From Closterium sp. Naga37s-1 (Eukaryota > Streptophyta > Zygnematophyceae > Desmidiales > Closteriaceae): DNA of 64,000 bases. Location of the stretch: contig CANJKZ010000820.1 of assembly GCA_947471745.1 (NCBI GenBank), positions 4,182,501-4,246,500 on the forward strand, read 5' to 3'. The translations under genes and the position numbers were made by a program. This document shows, one piece after another, positions 20,258-30,280 of the stretch. The notes below the pieces were generated by a model. That model had not been told where the DNA came from and did no database searches. It saw nothing but the letters and a program-made list of their open reading frames with translations. Positions within the stretch are counted from its first letter, which is position 1, and every line of letters begins with the position of its first letter.

Positions 20258-21700
20258 CTAACCAAGAACCTGCTGAAGGAGCGGAACGAAGTACGGCCGC
20301 GGCCGTGAAGTGCCCCCAGAACCAGCAGAGACAGTACCAGAACCCCCAGCAGAAGCTCCAACTCCCGCAGCACCACCAGCAGCTCCAGTAGTGTCAACTC
20401 CAGTACCTCCAGCAGCACCAGCTCCAGCTGCACCGTCGGCTCCAGCACCTGAAGGAGGACGAGCGTCAGCACCTCCAGCTCCAGCCCCTGCAGCACCAAC
20501 CCCAGGGTCAGCAGCTACACCAACTCCTGCAGGCCCAGCGGCCTCAGCTCCACCGGTAGGTCCAGCAGCTCCAGCTCCAACTCCAGCACCAGCAGCACCT
20601 CCAGCAGCTCCAGCACCAGCAGTACCTCCAGCAGCTCCAGGACCTCCAGCTCCAACTCCAGCACCAGCAGCACCTCCAGCAGCTCCAGCACCAGCAGTAC
20701 CTCCAGCAGCTCCAGGGCCTCCAGCGGGCAGCACCCCAACGCTAGGAGCGCCGCTCCGGAGGCTGCAGCGCCTAGCGTACCACTCACGCAGCCGCTGTGG
20801 GGAGGGAGGCTCCGGCCGCGACACAGTACCCGCAGCACCACCAGCTCCAACTCCGGCAGAACCCCCAGCTCCAGTAGCCCCACGCCGGAGGCTGCAACGC
20901 TGAGAGTACCACTCACGCAGCTGCTGTGAAGAGGGAGCGCCACCAGGCGCTGCACGGTCAGTCTCAGCTCCCCCAGGCTCAGCACCCCCAGTCTCAGCAC
21001 CCCCAGGCTCAGCACCCCCAGTCTCAGCACCCCCAGGCTCAGCACCCCCAGGCTCAGCACCCCCAGTCTCAGCACCCCCAGTGTCAGCACCCCCAGGCTC
21101 AGTACTCCACGCAGGACCAGAGTCGACAGCTACCTCGACAGGCTCGACCGGGTCTACCTGGGAAACACCTGAGGGAGCAGGACCGTGGGGAGGGAGGGGG
21201 TCTATCGAAGGGGCACCTGGGGTAAGGAAGAGAGGCGGGGGGGGGAGTGGTGCAGTGCGGTAGGGGAACAGACGGTAAAAGGGTACCGACTCATCAAAAG
21301 TGACGTCCTGAGAGGGGAAGACACGGCGCGAGGTGGGGTGGTAAAACTGCCAACCAGGCGCGTCAGGGACAAAGCCAAGGAAGACACAGGGCACAGCGCG
21401 GGCGGAGAGCTTGTCCGCGGTGGTATCGCGGACAAAGGCACGAGCACCCCAGACCCGGAAACGCGACGCATCGCCAACCTTCCCCGTCCACAGCAGTGTG
21501 GGCGAGGTCTCCGGAGAAGAGACACGAGGCCAGAGGTTGAGCTGATGCGCAGCGTACTGGGCTGCAAACGGCCACAGGAAATGGGGGGCAGCCGCATGGA
21601 TCAAGGAGGTACGAGCGACCTCCATGACGAAGCCAATGCGGCGCTCAGCAACCCCATTCTGCCGGAAGCGTGAACGTCTGGCGGATGCCGTGCTCCGCAC
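20258..21700 (-). pseudogene. Element D integrase C-terminus and Gly/Ala-rich linker
   Basis: Picks up integrase at QNGVAERRIGFVMEVARTSL, followed by HFLWPFAAQYAAHQLNLWPR, RVWGARAFVRDTTADKLSAR and CVFLGFVPDAPGWQFYHP. A long low-complexity linker follows: GGAEPGGAETGGAEP repeats (20930-21110), two REWY motifs (QQLREWYSQRCSLRRG near 20900; RLREWYARRCSLRSG near 20780) and Gly/Ala repeats (20340-20740). The upstream integrase frame stops at 21645, so the domain is frameshifted close to 21665. Confidence 0.85.
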
Positions 21701-23258
21701 AGTAGGCTACCAAGAGGTCGGAGGAAAACTCACCACCCCGGTCAGAGTGCAGACGCAGGACAGGAAAGTCCGACTGGAACCGCTCGCGGAGCTGGAGACG
21801 AGCAGCGCGGATCCAAGGGATCAAAACATCAGGGACCTCACCCTTGGTGCGCAAGGGGAAGACCGTGGTGTAGCGCGTGTAGTCGTCGACAACCAGCAGG
21901 AAGTACCGCTCGTGGCCCTGTCCACGGACGCGGGCTGGGCCCCACACGTCCAGGTGGAGAGTCTGCAGGGGAGCCTCTGTGGGAGGGAACGAGGAGGAGT
22001 GAGGAGTGGCGCGCTGCCGCCCCTCGACACAGGGAAGACATGGAGGAGCAGGCGAGGGTGGGAGGGGAGGGAGAACCCTGGGAAGACCAGAGACAAGGTA
22101 CCGGGAGTGCATGCCACGAAGGCGCTGCACTGACGGGTGACCAAGACGGTGGTGCCAGAGAACTGTCTGGTGCGACAGGGAGCGACACGAGCAGGGGGCG
22201 GACAACTGACCTGACGCAGACGCAGACGCCGCTACCTGAGGGGACTCAGTGGTCAGTGTGTACAAGTCCGACCCCGGCTGCCGAGTGAAGGTAGCCAGGT
22301 GCCGACCCGTGTGGGCACACATGCAGTGTGTCACACGCTCGTAGGCAGGGGTGAACTGGTGAACACCCGCATCCTGGAGCGCAGAACCCGCCACCAAGTT
22401 CGTAGAGAACGAGGGGAGGTAAAGGCCCGACAGTGTGCCGGACGGGATAGCAGGACAAGGGAGGGCAGTGGTGGAGGTCGCAAGGACCGGAACCCCGGAG
22501 GGGTCAGCCAGGGAGACAGCAACCGGTCTAGGGAGCTGCTCTAGGGCAGTGCGGTCGCGAAAGAAAGAGCGGGAAGCACCTGAGTCCAGTGTGAAGGTGT
22601 GCAGTGCCTCAGTAGACGTAGGACCTGAAGGCGCAGACTCACAAGCACCTGAAGCAGCAGACTCACGAGCGCCTAGGGCAGCAGCCTCACCAGCACCAAG
22701 AGCAGGAGACACACGAGCACCTAGAGCAGCAGCCTCACCGGCACCTGGAGCAGCAGACTGGATACCGGGATCAGGCGGCACACACAGGTGAAAGGCTCCC
22801 TCGGCACTAGTAGACAATGCATACATTGCAGTGAGAATAGCATCATAGTCAAGAGCAAAGATATCTACCCTCTGCCTAAGCAGCTCCACCCAGACGGGGA
22901 GCTCAGCGTCGTCGCCAAACACTGTACGCCAGGCGTCGCTCAGACGGGCAAAGCAGCGAGAGTTTGTGTGACCAGGCGTCCCGCAAGGCTGACCAGTCCG
23001 GACACCCGTGCTAATAACGTACGGGCAGTGAGCAGGACTCAGCGACCCTCTACTCTGAGCGTACCAGTCACACAGCTGCTGGGGCGAACGAGTCTCGCGC
23101 AGACGACGCTGCTGCTGCACCGGGCCACTACAAGAAACTCCCGAACTACCCACGCCAGGACGTCTTCCACTACTGCCACCCCGACAACCCCAACTGGCGT
23201 ACCACTCACGAAGCTGCTGGGGCGTGAGGGACACACGCGGAAGGCCCTGGGGCTGCAT
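21645..23258 (-). pseudogene. Element D gag C-terminus, protease and integrase core
   Basis: Encodes two QQL-x-(D/E)WYA motifs, a zinc motif (CPYVISTGVRTGQPCGTPGH then NSRC, near 22950-23035), the LLRQRVDIFALDYDAILTAM block, protease TLDSGASRSFF (near 22575), integrase HHRLGH (near 22145), LDVWGPARVRGQGHERYFLL (near 21950) and HSDRGGEF (near 21735). These are the D, D and E of the catalytic triad region. It ends with a frameshift replacing the ASPHQ segment. The Gag N-terminal domain found in A and B is absent; the leader runs straight into this ORF. Confidence 0.88.
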
Positions 23259-24692
23259 CTGGCCACGCCAGGAGCAGCAGTAGAAGCAGCAGCAGCAATA
23301 GTAGCGGCAAGAGCAGCAGTAGCAGTAACAGCAGCGCGGGCAGGGCAGTGCTCACCAGTAATAGGAAGGGCAGGCGCACGACGGAGGCAACTGAGGGGCC
23401 TCTACAGCGGCAGGGCGGGGCCGCGACCGCGACAGGGAGCTCCGCAGCAGCTGCTACAGGGCGGGGCCAGGGCCACGACGGTCGCTGCTATAAGGGCGGC
23501 TGCTGCAGGGGCTGCTGCTACAGGGGCCAGGGGCCGCTGCTGCAGGGGCGGCTGCTCTAGGGGACAGGGGCGGCTGCTGCAGTGGCGGCTGCTCCAGGGG
23601 CAGCTGCTCCAGGGGCCAGGGGCGGCTCCTGCAGTGGCGGCTGCTCCAGTGGCCAGGGGCGGCTGCTGTAGAGGTGGCCGCTCCAGGGGCCAGGGGCGGC
23701 TGCAGGTGCGGCTGCTCCAGGGGCCAGGGGCGGCTGCTGCAGTGGCGGCTGCTCCAGGGGCCAGGGGCGGCTGCTCCAGGGACGGCTGCTCCAGGGGCGG
23801 CTGCTCCAGGGGCCAGGCGCGGGGTAGGGCAGGGCGACGTGGCGGGCAGGGGCGACGCGGCGGGCAGGGCGACGCGGCGGACAGGGGCGACGCCGCGGGC
23901 AGGGCGACGCGGCGGGCAGAGCGACGCGGCGGGCAGGGGCGACGCCGCGCGGGCCCCGCAGGAGTGTGGCGACGAGCGGGGGGGGGAGGGGCGACGCCCG
24001 GGTCCCGCAGGGGCGTCGCGAAGAGGCGGGGGCGACGCGCGGGTCCCGCAGGGGCGTCGTAACGAGGCGGGGAGGGGATGCGCGGGTCCCGCAGGGGCGT
24101 CGTGACGAGGCGGGGAGGGGACGCGCGGGTCCTGGCGGGTTGCAGCCGTCGGCGTGCGGCAGCCGCGGCGCACGGGTGACGACCTGCGCGCGAGCGTCGG
24201 CCTACGGGCGGCGTACGGGCGGCGTACGGGCGGCCTACGGGCTGCGCAAGGGCAGCCTACGGGCGGCGTACGGGCGGCCAACAGGCGGCGCAAGGGCGGC
24301 CTACGGGCGGCGTACAGGCGGCCTACAGGCGGCGGCCTACGGGCGGCGTACGGGCGGCCTACAGGTGGCGGCGGCCGAGGGGCGACGGTGGGCAACGGGC
24401 AGCCTACGGGCGGCGGCCGACGTGCAGGCAGGTCGCGGGCAGCTCAAGGGGCCGTGCGAGGCCGGTACGAACTGCGTGGGCAGCTAGCGGGCTACGCGCG
24501 CACGGGCAGAGGACGGCGCGCGGGCAGAAAGAAGGGCGGGGCGCGCGAGGGCGCACTAGCAGTAAAAGGACGCACGAGGGCGCACGAGCAGAGAAAGGCG
24601 CACGAGGGCGCACGTAAGGTAGGGCGCACGAGGGCGCTTCTAGCGGAATAGTGGGCCCGTAGTAGTAAGCGGTCCTACGTGGCTAACCTAGG
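23259..24692 (-). repeat. GC-rich leader of element D with tandem repeats
   Basis: About 1.4 kb between primer site and coding region. At 23500-23820 there are GGGGCCAGGGGCGGCTGCTG units, at 23830-23950 GGCGACGCGGCGGGCAG units, and at 24190-24420 12-bp CGGCCTACGGGC/CGGCGTACGGGC units. No credible gene; frames in it give Arg/Gly/Pro runs. Confidence 0.8.
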
Positions 24693-24704
24693 CTCGTGAT
24701 ACCA
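24693..24704 (-). other. Primer-binding site of element D (aberrant)
   Basis: The minus strand reads TGGTATCACGAGCC after the LTR, where relatives have TGGTATCAGAGC. The extra CG after TCA would weaken pairing with initiator Met-tRNA. Confidence 0.7.
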
Positions 24705-24834
24705 TGTCAAAATGAACAAGAGTGATTGTACTAGGAAAGAGTTGGGTACAAGTAGGAAACCCTAAACTTTCTGTACCCCATAGTAACTACCCCACTACAG
24801 CCTAAACAAACTGTAGTAGATATGACATTTGACA
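24705..24834 (-). repeat. 5' LTR of element D (130 bp)
   Basis: TGTCAAAATGAACAAGAG ... TTTGACA. Pairs with 17662-17791; about 97% identical by eye. Confidence 0.93.
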
Positions 24835-25360
24835 CATGGGGCTCGAGCTTGGAGGACAGGGTCCAGTTGTCCTCAGTGGACATGCAGACGCTTCTTGGGT
24901 TGACGACTCGGCTACGCAGCGGTCGTCACAGGGTTACACCTTCAGCCTTGGCTCCGGCTCGGTTTCTTGGCGGTCTACCAGCTCGTCTTCTGTTCTCAGC
25001 TCCAGTTGTGAGGCTGAGATCTACGCAGGGGCCATGGCTGCACAGGAGTTACGATGGCTCACCTACCTGCTGACCGACTTGTGAGAGCGGCCTCGTTCTC
25101 CTCCAGTTCTGTACGTCGACAGCAAGGCCATGATTGCCTTGTGTCAGGAGCACAGACTGGAGCACAGGACGAAGCACATCGCTCTGTATTACTTTCTTGC
25201 TCGAGAGTTGCAGCAGCGTGGTCAACTTCGTCTTGCTTACGTGGCCACTCGGGCCAACACTGCTGATATATTCACCAAGGCACTTCAGTCTGGTGATCAT
25301 CAGCGTTTCCGTACCGCTTTAGGCCTTCTGCCTGCTTCGTCTCACTTGCTCACTGCGTGA
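24835..25360 (+). pseudogene. Element B RNase H (last segment)
   Basis: B resumes after CATGG with GLELGGQGPVVLSGHADAS, RSSQGYTFSLGSGSVSWRS, SSCEAEIYAGAMAAQELRW. A TGA at 25082-25084 (Gly in relatives, LGE) interrupts it. The same frame continues YVDSKAMIALCQEHRLEHR, ALYYFLARELQQRGQLRL and ANTADIFTKALQ, to a stop at 25358-25360. Confidence 0.9.
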
Positions 25361-25690
25361 CTTTGCTTGTACTGTGATCTATATATATATATACCTGCAT
25401 GCCTCCACTTGCTAGGTTGTGATCACTGTACTGCTTGTTCTCCATTATATAACTATGCATGTGAGCTGGCCTTGTGGCCACTTGCTTGTGCTCAGAGTGT
25501 GTGGTGACTTACGAGATAGTGTAGTGGCCACACACTCTGAGCACAAGCAAATGGCCACAAGGTCAGTTCACATGCAGAGTTATGTAATGGAGAACAAGCA
25601 GTACAGTGATCAAATCCTAGCAAGTGTAAGAATGCAGGTATCTATATATGTATAGATCACAGTACAAGCAAAGCCAAGAAGTGAGCAAGT
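25361..25690. repeat. Inverted-repeat junction of elements B and E
   Basis: The 3' untranslated text of B (TTTGCTTGTACTGTGATC ... CTTGTGCTCAGAGTGTGTGG) reappears as its reverse complement from about 25526, with about 17 bp of unique sequence between the arms (25509-25525). The arms continue into the RNase H sequences on both sides (24840 and 26220), giving an inverted repeat of about 670 bp per arm. Neither side has a purine tract or 3' LTR. Confidence 0.85.
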
Positions 25691-26467
25691 GGGCCAAGTA
25701 GGCACAAGGCCTAAAACGGTACAGAAACGCTGATGATCATAAGGCTGAAGTGCCTTGGTGAAGATATCAGCAGTGTTGGCCCGAGAGGCCATGTAAGCCA
25801 GACGAAGCTGACCACGTTGCTGCAACTCTCGAGCAAGGAAGTAACACAGAGCGATGTGCTTCGTCCTGTGCTCCAGTCTATGCTCCTGACGAAAGGCAAT
25901 CATGGCCTTGTTGTCGACGAACAGATTTGGAGGCGAACGAGGCGGCTCTCCCAAGTCGGTCAGCAGGTAGGTGAGCCAGCGTAACTTCTGTGCAGCCATG
26001 GCCCCTGCGTAGATCTCAGCCTCACAACTAGAACTGAGAACAGAAGAAGAGCGGGTAGACCGCCAAGAAATAGAGCCGGAGCCAAGGCTGAAAGTGTAAC
26101 CCTGTGATGACCGCTGCGTAGCCAAGTCGTCAACCGAAGACGCGTCTGCGTGTCCACTGAGGACAACTGGACCCAGTCCTCCAAGCACGAGCCCCATGCC
26201 CGATGTACTGCACAAGTAGCGCAACACCCTCTTAGCGGCCTTCCAGTGCTCTGGTTGGTGTCTCCCGGGCGCAACGTAGCGTGCCAGGATGCTAAGAGGG
26301 TAGGCAAGGTCAGGTCGAGTGCAGGTCATCAGGTACATGAGGCAGCCCACAAGCTCTGAATACGGGCCACTCGGCTCTACGGACGAATCCGAAGGTGGAG
26401 CTGAGAGCGAGTGACTGGTAGGTAGAGGAGTGGACTGTGGCGAGGAGTACTGGAAGTCGAAGCGCTG
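25526..26467 (-). pseudogene. Copia fragment E: RT connection and RNase H
   Basis: Minus-strand fragment of the A/B/D family. The intact frame (25610-26465) encodes GCLMYLMTCTRPDLAYPLSI, AAKRVLRYLCSTSGMGLVLG, GHADASSVDDLATQRSSQGY, SSCEAEIYAGAMAAQKLRW, VDNKAMIAFRQEHRLEHR and ANTADIFTKALQP. No LTR is present. The fragment ends upstream at LQRFDFQYSS, where it abuts element F, and downstream at the inverted junction with B. Confidence 0.88.
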
Positions 26468-27663
26468 AAAACGACGGGACTGGCCGGGTGTGCAAGCTGC
26501 TGAAGAGCCTGTACGGGCTGAACCAGTCGCCGCTGCTGTGGTACTTGGCACTCAACGACGTGCTGGTCGGCGCCGGGTGGAAGAAGAGCCAGGTCGACGA
26601 GGCTCTGTACTACAAGGTCGGCGACGACGGAGTGACCTGCTGGGTGCTGGTCTACGTCGACGACCTGCTGGCCTGCAGCAGCAGCACCGAGATGCTGAAG
26701 GAGCTGAAGGAGCTGCTGGAAGCCGCCTTCGAGTTGCGCGAGATCTCGCCGGTGCAGAAGTACCTCGGGCTGGAGATCGTCCGCGTCAGGTCGGCGGGGA
26801 AGCTGTGGCTGCACCAACAGGGCTACGCCGACAAGCTGCGTAGGCGTTTCATCGACGAGGAGCAGACCAATCGCACCCCGAAGACGCCGGTCTCGGTCGA
26901 CGCCTACGCCGAGCTCACCTTCGACAACGAGGAGGCGCAGGAATTCCAGGAGGAGGAGTACCGGTAGAAGGTCGGCTTGCTGCAGTTCGCGGCAACGAAG
27001 ACGAGGCCGGACATCGCCTTCGCCTGCAGCAAGTTGGGGTGCGGCCTCACGGTGAGGAGCGACCAGCACTGGCGCGAGGTCGACCGCTGCCTCGCCTACC
27101 TCGCCAACACGTGCGACACCGCCCTGGAGTTCGGTGGTGGACCTGAGTCGCTGGAACTGGTTGGCTACGTGGACGCCGATGACGCCGGTGACAAGCAAAA
27201 CAGGACGAGCACGGAAGGCTACGTGTTCGTCTACGGAGGGGCCGCAGTCGCCTGGTCGAGCCAGCGCATCAGGTGCACGACGCTGTCGTCGACCGAGTCG
27301 GAGTACGTGGCGGCCACGGAAGCCGGCAAGGAGGGACGCCGCCTTCGCTTCCTCCTCGCAGAGTTCCGGCAGCTGGACGCCGGGAAGCCGACGGTCCTGC
27401 GAGTGGACAACAAGTCGGCTATCACGGTCGCCGAGGGCATGGGGTTGACGGGCAACCTCAAGCACATGGAGCGGCAACAGGCCTGGCTGCAGCACATGGT
27501 GAAGCTCGGGAAGTTCTAGCTGCGGTACATCCCGACTACCGAGCAGCCGGCCGACTTCCTCACGAAGGCGCTGCACTATCCAGCCTTCAACCGGTGCTCC
27601 GTCGCAGTCGGCCAGGTGCGCTTGGCCAACGTGGGCGACTGCGACAACGACGTGCAGCAGTAG
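26468..27663 (+). pseudogene. Copia fragment F, a different lineage: RT C-half and RNase H
   Basis: Encodes KLLKSLYGLNQSPLLWYLAL, the catalytic YVDDLLACSSS (near 26654), QKYLGLEIVRVRSAGKLWLH, then after a TAG at 26965-26967 (Gln expected in YRQ/KVG) TRPDIAFACSKLGCGLTVR, the RNase H DADDAGDKQNRTSTEGYVF, CTTLSSTESEYVAATEAGKE, and DNKSAITVAEG. A second TAG (27517-27519) precedes LRYIPTTEQPADFLTKALHY. The sequence is clearly more distant from A-E than those are from each other. The N-terminal half of RT and everything upstream are missing. Confidence 0.88.
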
Positions 27664-27729
27664 GTGCCATGCCCTCCTGCATGGCTGGTGCGGTGACCGG
27701 CGTGCTGTGTGTGGGGTGCACGCCAACGG

Positions 27730-27958
27730 TGTTAAAGCGGTAACTATCTTAACTCAGGAGCCATGGCTAGAGGTAGCGTGAGGCACGGGAGTAGCGTGAG
27801 CATGAGAGAGAGTATCGACCAAGAAGAGGGCTTCACTATAGTTCGGAAGGTACAAATAGGAAATGCAAGCAAGCAATGAAGTACACCACCAACATTAACA
27901 AGGGATAACTACAGTAAACTACACAACGAGCAGTTTATATAGAAATTATATTTCAACA
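27730..27958. repeat. LTR-like sequence (229 bp), possibly the 3' LTR of F or a solo LTR
   Basis: Starts TGTTAAAGCGGTAACT and ends ATTATATTTCAACA, so it has inverted TGTT/AACA ends in either orientation. The flanks AACGG (27725-27729) and GACGG (27959-27963) match at four of five bases. It lies 66 bp after the RNase H stop of F, with a short purine stretch (GTGTGGGGTG) before it, favouring a 3' LTR of F. A TATATAA-like word near 27940 on the minus strand would favour the other orientation. Confidence 0.5.
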
Positions 27959-27964
27959 GACGGT

Positions 27965-28912
27965 CTATTCTCCGAGGAGTACTGCCGTGTGGGCTGGGGG
28001 GCCCAAGCGTGAACGCGGCAGGGGAGTGTCAACGGGAGTTGGGTGTGGCCTTGTCCTCGCTTGGGCGGAGCCGACTTCGTGGTCGGGTGTGTGGGGAGCA
28101 GCCGACCTGCAGCAGTGGACGAACTGGTCGACAGGGTTGGTCGACCTGCACGGGGGCCACTGCGCGGGCGACGACTTGGTGACACCGACTTGGGGAAGCC
28201 GACTTGGGGGGGGCGGCTGACAGGACTGCTGGTCGACCTGGTGGTTGGTCGACCAATCGTGGTGTCGACCTGGTGGTCGACCGAACCTGGAGGTCGACGA
28301 AGGAGAGGCCGACGTCGACCTCGACAGGGGAGATTGAGGACGCCGACTAGCTGGGCGTCGAGCAGCAAGGCGCCGGGGTGGATGGCGCCAACCTTGGGTG
28401 GCCGATGACTTGGTGAAGTCGGCAGCCGGGCCCCGAAGTGGTCGACGAGGGGACGCCGACCAGGGAGGACGCCGACCTAACGGCACCGACCAGGTTGCCC
28501 GGTCGACCGGGATACCCAGGAGACGTGCGCGAGTGTCGCTGGGGTGGTCCTGCGAGGCCGACCTCGGAAGTGGTATCCCGAGGTCGACGTGGCTGATGGG
28601 CGCAGTCGCTGGCGTGGAGTCTGCCAGGCGTCTATGCTGTGCGCATGACAAGGAAGTGCGCACCAACCAGCTGCACGCACCTGCGAAGCAGGTGCACCGT
28701 TGTCCTGCGAGCGCAACGCTGTGCAGCCGCCTTGCTGCAGCGTTGGCACACCATGGACTTGCAACGTTGGCAAGCCACGACTTTGCTCTGCTGGAGCGCG
28801 GTCGACCAAGTCGTGCTGGCACGCGGTCGACCGTGCTGCGCTAGCAGTCGACCAGCAGCCTTGCTAGGTCTGATGTAGTCTGTGTTGCCAATGTTGTTGC
28901 AACCCATTGTTG
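27965..28912. other. GC-rich stretch dense in GTCGAC, no recognised gene
   Basis: About 950 bp in which GGTCGAC/GTCGACC recurs many times (for example around 28125, 28220-28330, 28440, 28500, 28800-28850). A 285-codon minus-strand frame spans it but reads as Arg/Ser/Pro-rich text with no domain I recognise. It may be a retroelement leader or linker. Confidence 0.4.
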
Positions 28913-29055
28913 TCAATCTATGCTAGTGAAACTCTTGCAAAATATCCCCGTGAATGTGAAAGCAGAGAACACACAAGCAGACGACAAAGGAACGCACAGG
29001 TCACACGAGCACCCATGCCTAGCCCGCAGCCTAGCTCCCGTTGCTAAAGTTATCT

Positions 29056-29770
29056 CCGCACCGCCACCACTGCCGCCGCCGCCACCCCCACTGCCGCCAC
29101 CACCGCCGCCACCACCACCGCCACCACCGCCACCTCCACCGCCTCCACCGCCCCCACCACCGCCTCCACCGCTGGCACCCCCACCACCCTGGCCGCCCTT
29201 GCCCCTGACGCCGCGGCGCCTCCCACTAGGAGTAGACGCAGCCCCGACCTCCTTAGCACAAAGGAAGTCAACAGCATCAGCAGAAGCGACGGAGGGGACA
29301 AGGGGGGAGGGGGAACACCCCTCAAAGAAGGGAGTGCGAGGAGTGCCACGAGAAGTGCCTTTAGCGGCTATGCTGGTCTCAGCTGCAAGGAGGTGCTTCT
29401 CGAGCAGGTCCACAGTGAGGTCTGTGGGGTCAAGGGCGAGAAGGAGGTCCCTGACTGTGGGGTCAAGGGCGAGAACTCGGCGGGAAGCGCTGCATGGTAG
29501 CGAGTGTCACTAGTGCGAAGGTGAGTGACGAGGTCGGCGACCGTGGCAAAGGCGGACAGCTCGGGGAACAGGTAGGGCAGTATAAGGCAGCCTAGAGCAG
29601 AAGTGGCCGGGGAGGAGTAACGAGCGACTACAGTGTCGTACAGGGGCAAGAGAGGCACCAGACGTGAGGTCAAACAACGAGGCACCGTCCCTAGAATCGC
29701 TCAGTAAGTACAGCTGCAGGTCATCTAGCGACGTGTCGAACTGTATCTAACGGCCCTCTCCATCGCGGGC
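29056..29770 (-). pseudogene. Element H Gag fragment
   Basis: The N-terminal part is out of frame with its start: LDDLQLYLLSDSRDGASLFD is readable near 29680-29735, followed by YSSPATSALGCLILPYLFPE and FATVADLVTHLRTSDTRYHA (29480-29640). A duplicated or deleted patch at 29440-29500 removes the poly-C region. The last part reads AETSIAAKGTSRGTPRTPFF, SGRRRGVRGKGGQGGGG and a long Gly run (29060-29200). Confidence 0.8.
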
Positions 29771-30240
29771 GAAGCAATTGGGCGCGCTAGCAGCAGGGCA
29801 GCACGCAGGCAGGACAAGGCAAGGTGGCGGCCAGCAGGGCGGCGAATAGGCAGATCAGGGCAGGGCAACAGCCAGCAGGGTGGCACGCGGGCAGGGCAGG
29901 GCGGCGCGGCTGCGAGCGGCGCGCAGGCAGGGCAGGGCGACCCGTCGGCTAGCGGCGCGCGGGCAGTGCAGGGCGGCGCGGCGGCGAGCGGCTCGCGTGC
30001 AGGGCAGGGCGACGCGGCGGCGAGCGGCGCGTGGGCAGGGCAGGGTGACACGGCGTGGCGTGCGCGGGCGGCGCGACACAGGGCAGGGCGTGCGCGGGCA
30101 ACGCGACGTAGGGCAGGGCGTGCGCGGGCGGCGCGACGCAAGGCAGGGCATGCGCAGGGCGGCGCGGCGCAAGGCAAGGCAGGGCAGCGCGACGCTAACA
30201 GGGCGGCGCGACGTGTGGGGTAGCGCGATTCGGTGGGCCC
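29771..30240 (-). repeat. GC-rich leader of element H with tandem repeats
   Basis: Repeats of GCGGGCAGGGCAGGGCG/GACGCGGCGGCGAGCGGCGC type at 29880-30180, similar in style to the B leader. Coding frames here are compositional. Confidence 0.75.
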
Positions 30241-30266
30241 TAAAAAAAACGGTCCTAGGAGAGGAC

Positions 30267-30280
30267 CTGCTCTGATACCA
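30267..30280 (-). other. Primer-binding site of element H
   Basis: The minus strand reads TGGTATCAGAGCAG, the unaltered plant copia initiator-Met site. Confidence 0.88.

Larger units (their letters stand above)
17662..24834 (-). mobile_element. Ty1/copia retrotransposon D nested in B (TSD CATGG)
   Basis: Flanked by CATGG at 17657-17661 and 24835-24839. The 130-bp LTRs (17662-17791 and 24705-24834) differ at about four positions. The order on the minus strand is LTR, primer site, GC-rich leader, truncated gag, protease, integrase, linker, RT, RNase H, purine tract, LTR. Removing D rejoins the RNase H region of B exactly (TSGM/GLELGG). It is defective: the Gag N-terminus is missing, integrase is frameshifted, and two nonsense codons occur in the linker and RT. 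Confidence 0.94.
7943..25510 (+). mobile_element. Ty1/copia retrotransposon B, interrupted by C and D, 3' end lost
   Basis: A plus-strand relative of A. Its parts are 7943-13077, 16633-17661 and 24835 to about 25510. C and D interrupt it with exact 5-bp duplications, and the coding sense resumes correctly across both insertions. The 3' untranslated region stops before the purine tract and 3' LTR, where it meets element E in inverted orientation. B must be older than C and D. Its genes carry several stops and frameshifts. Confidence 0.93.

Noticed and set aside
26377..27726. 449-codon minus-strand ORF over element F
   Set aside because: Antisense shadow of GC-rich RT/RNase H codons; no domain in that strand.
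27965..28822. 285-codon minus-strand ORF
   Set aside because: Arg/Ser/Pro-rich with no motif. Retained only as an unassigned GTCGAC-rich region.
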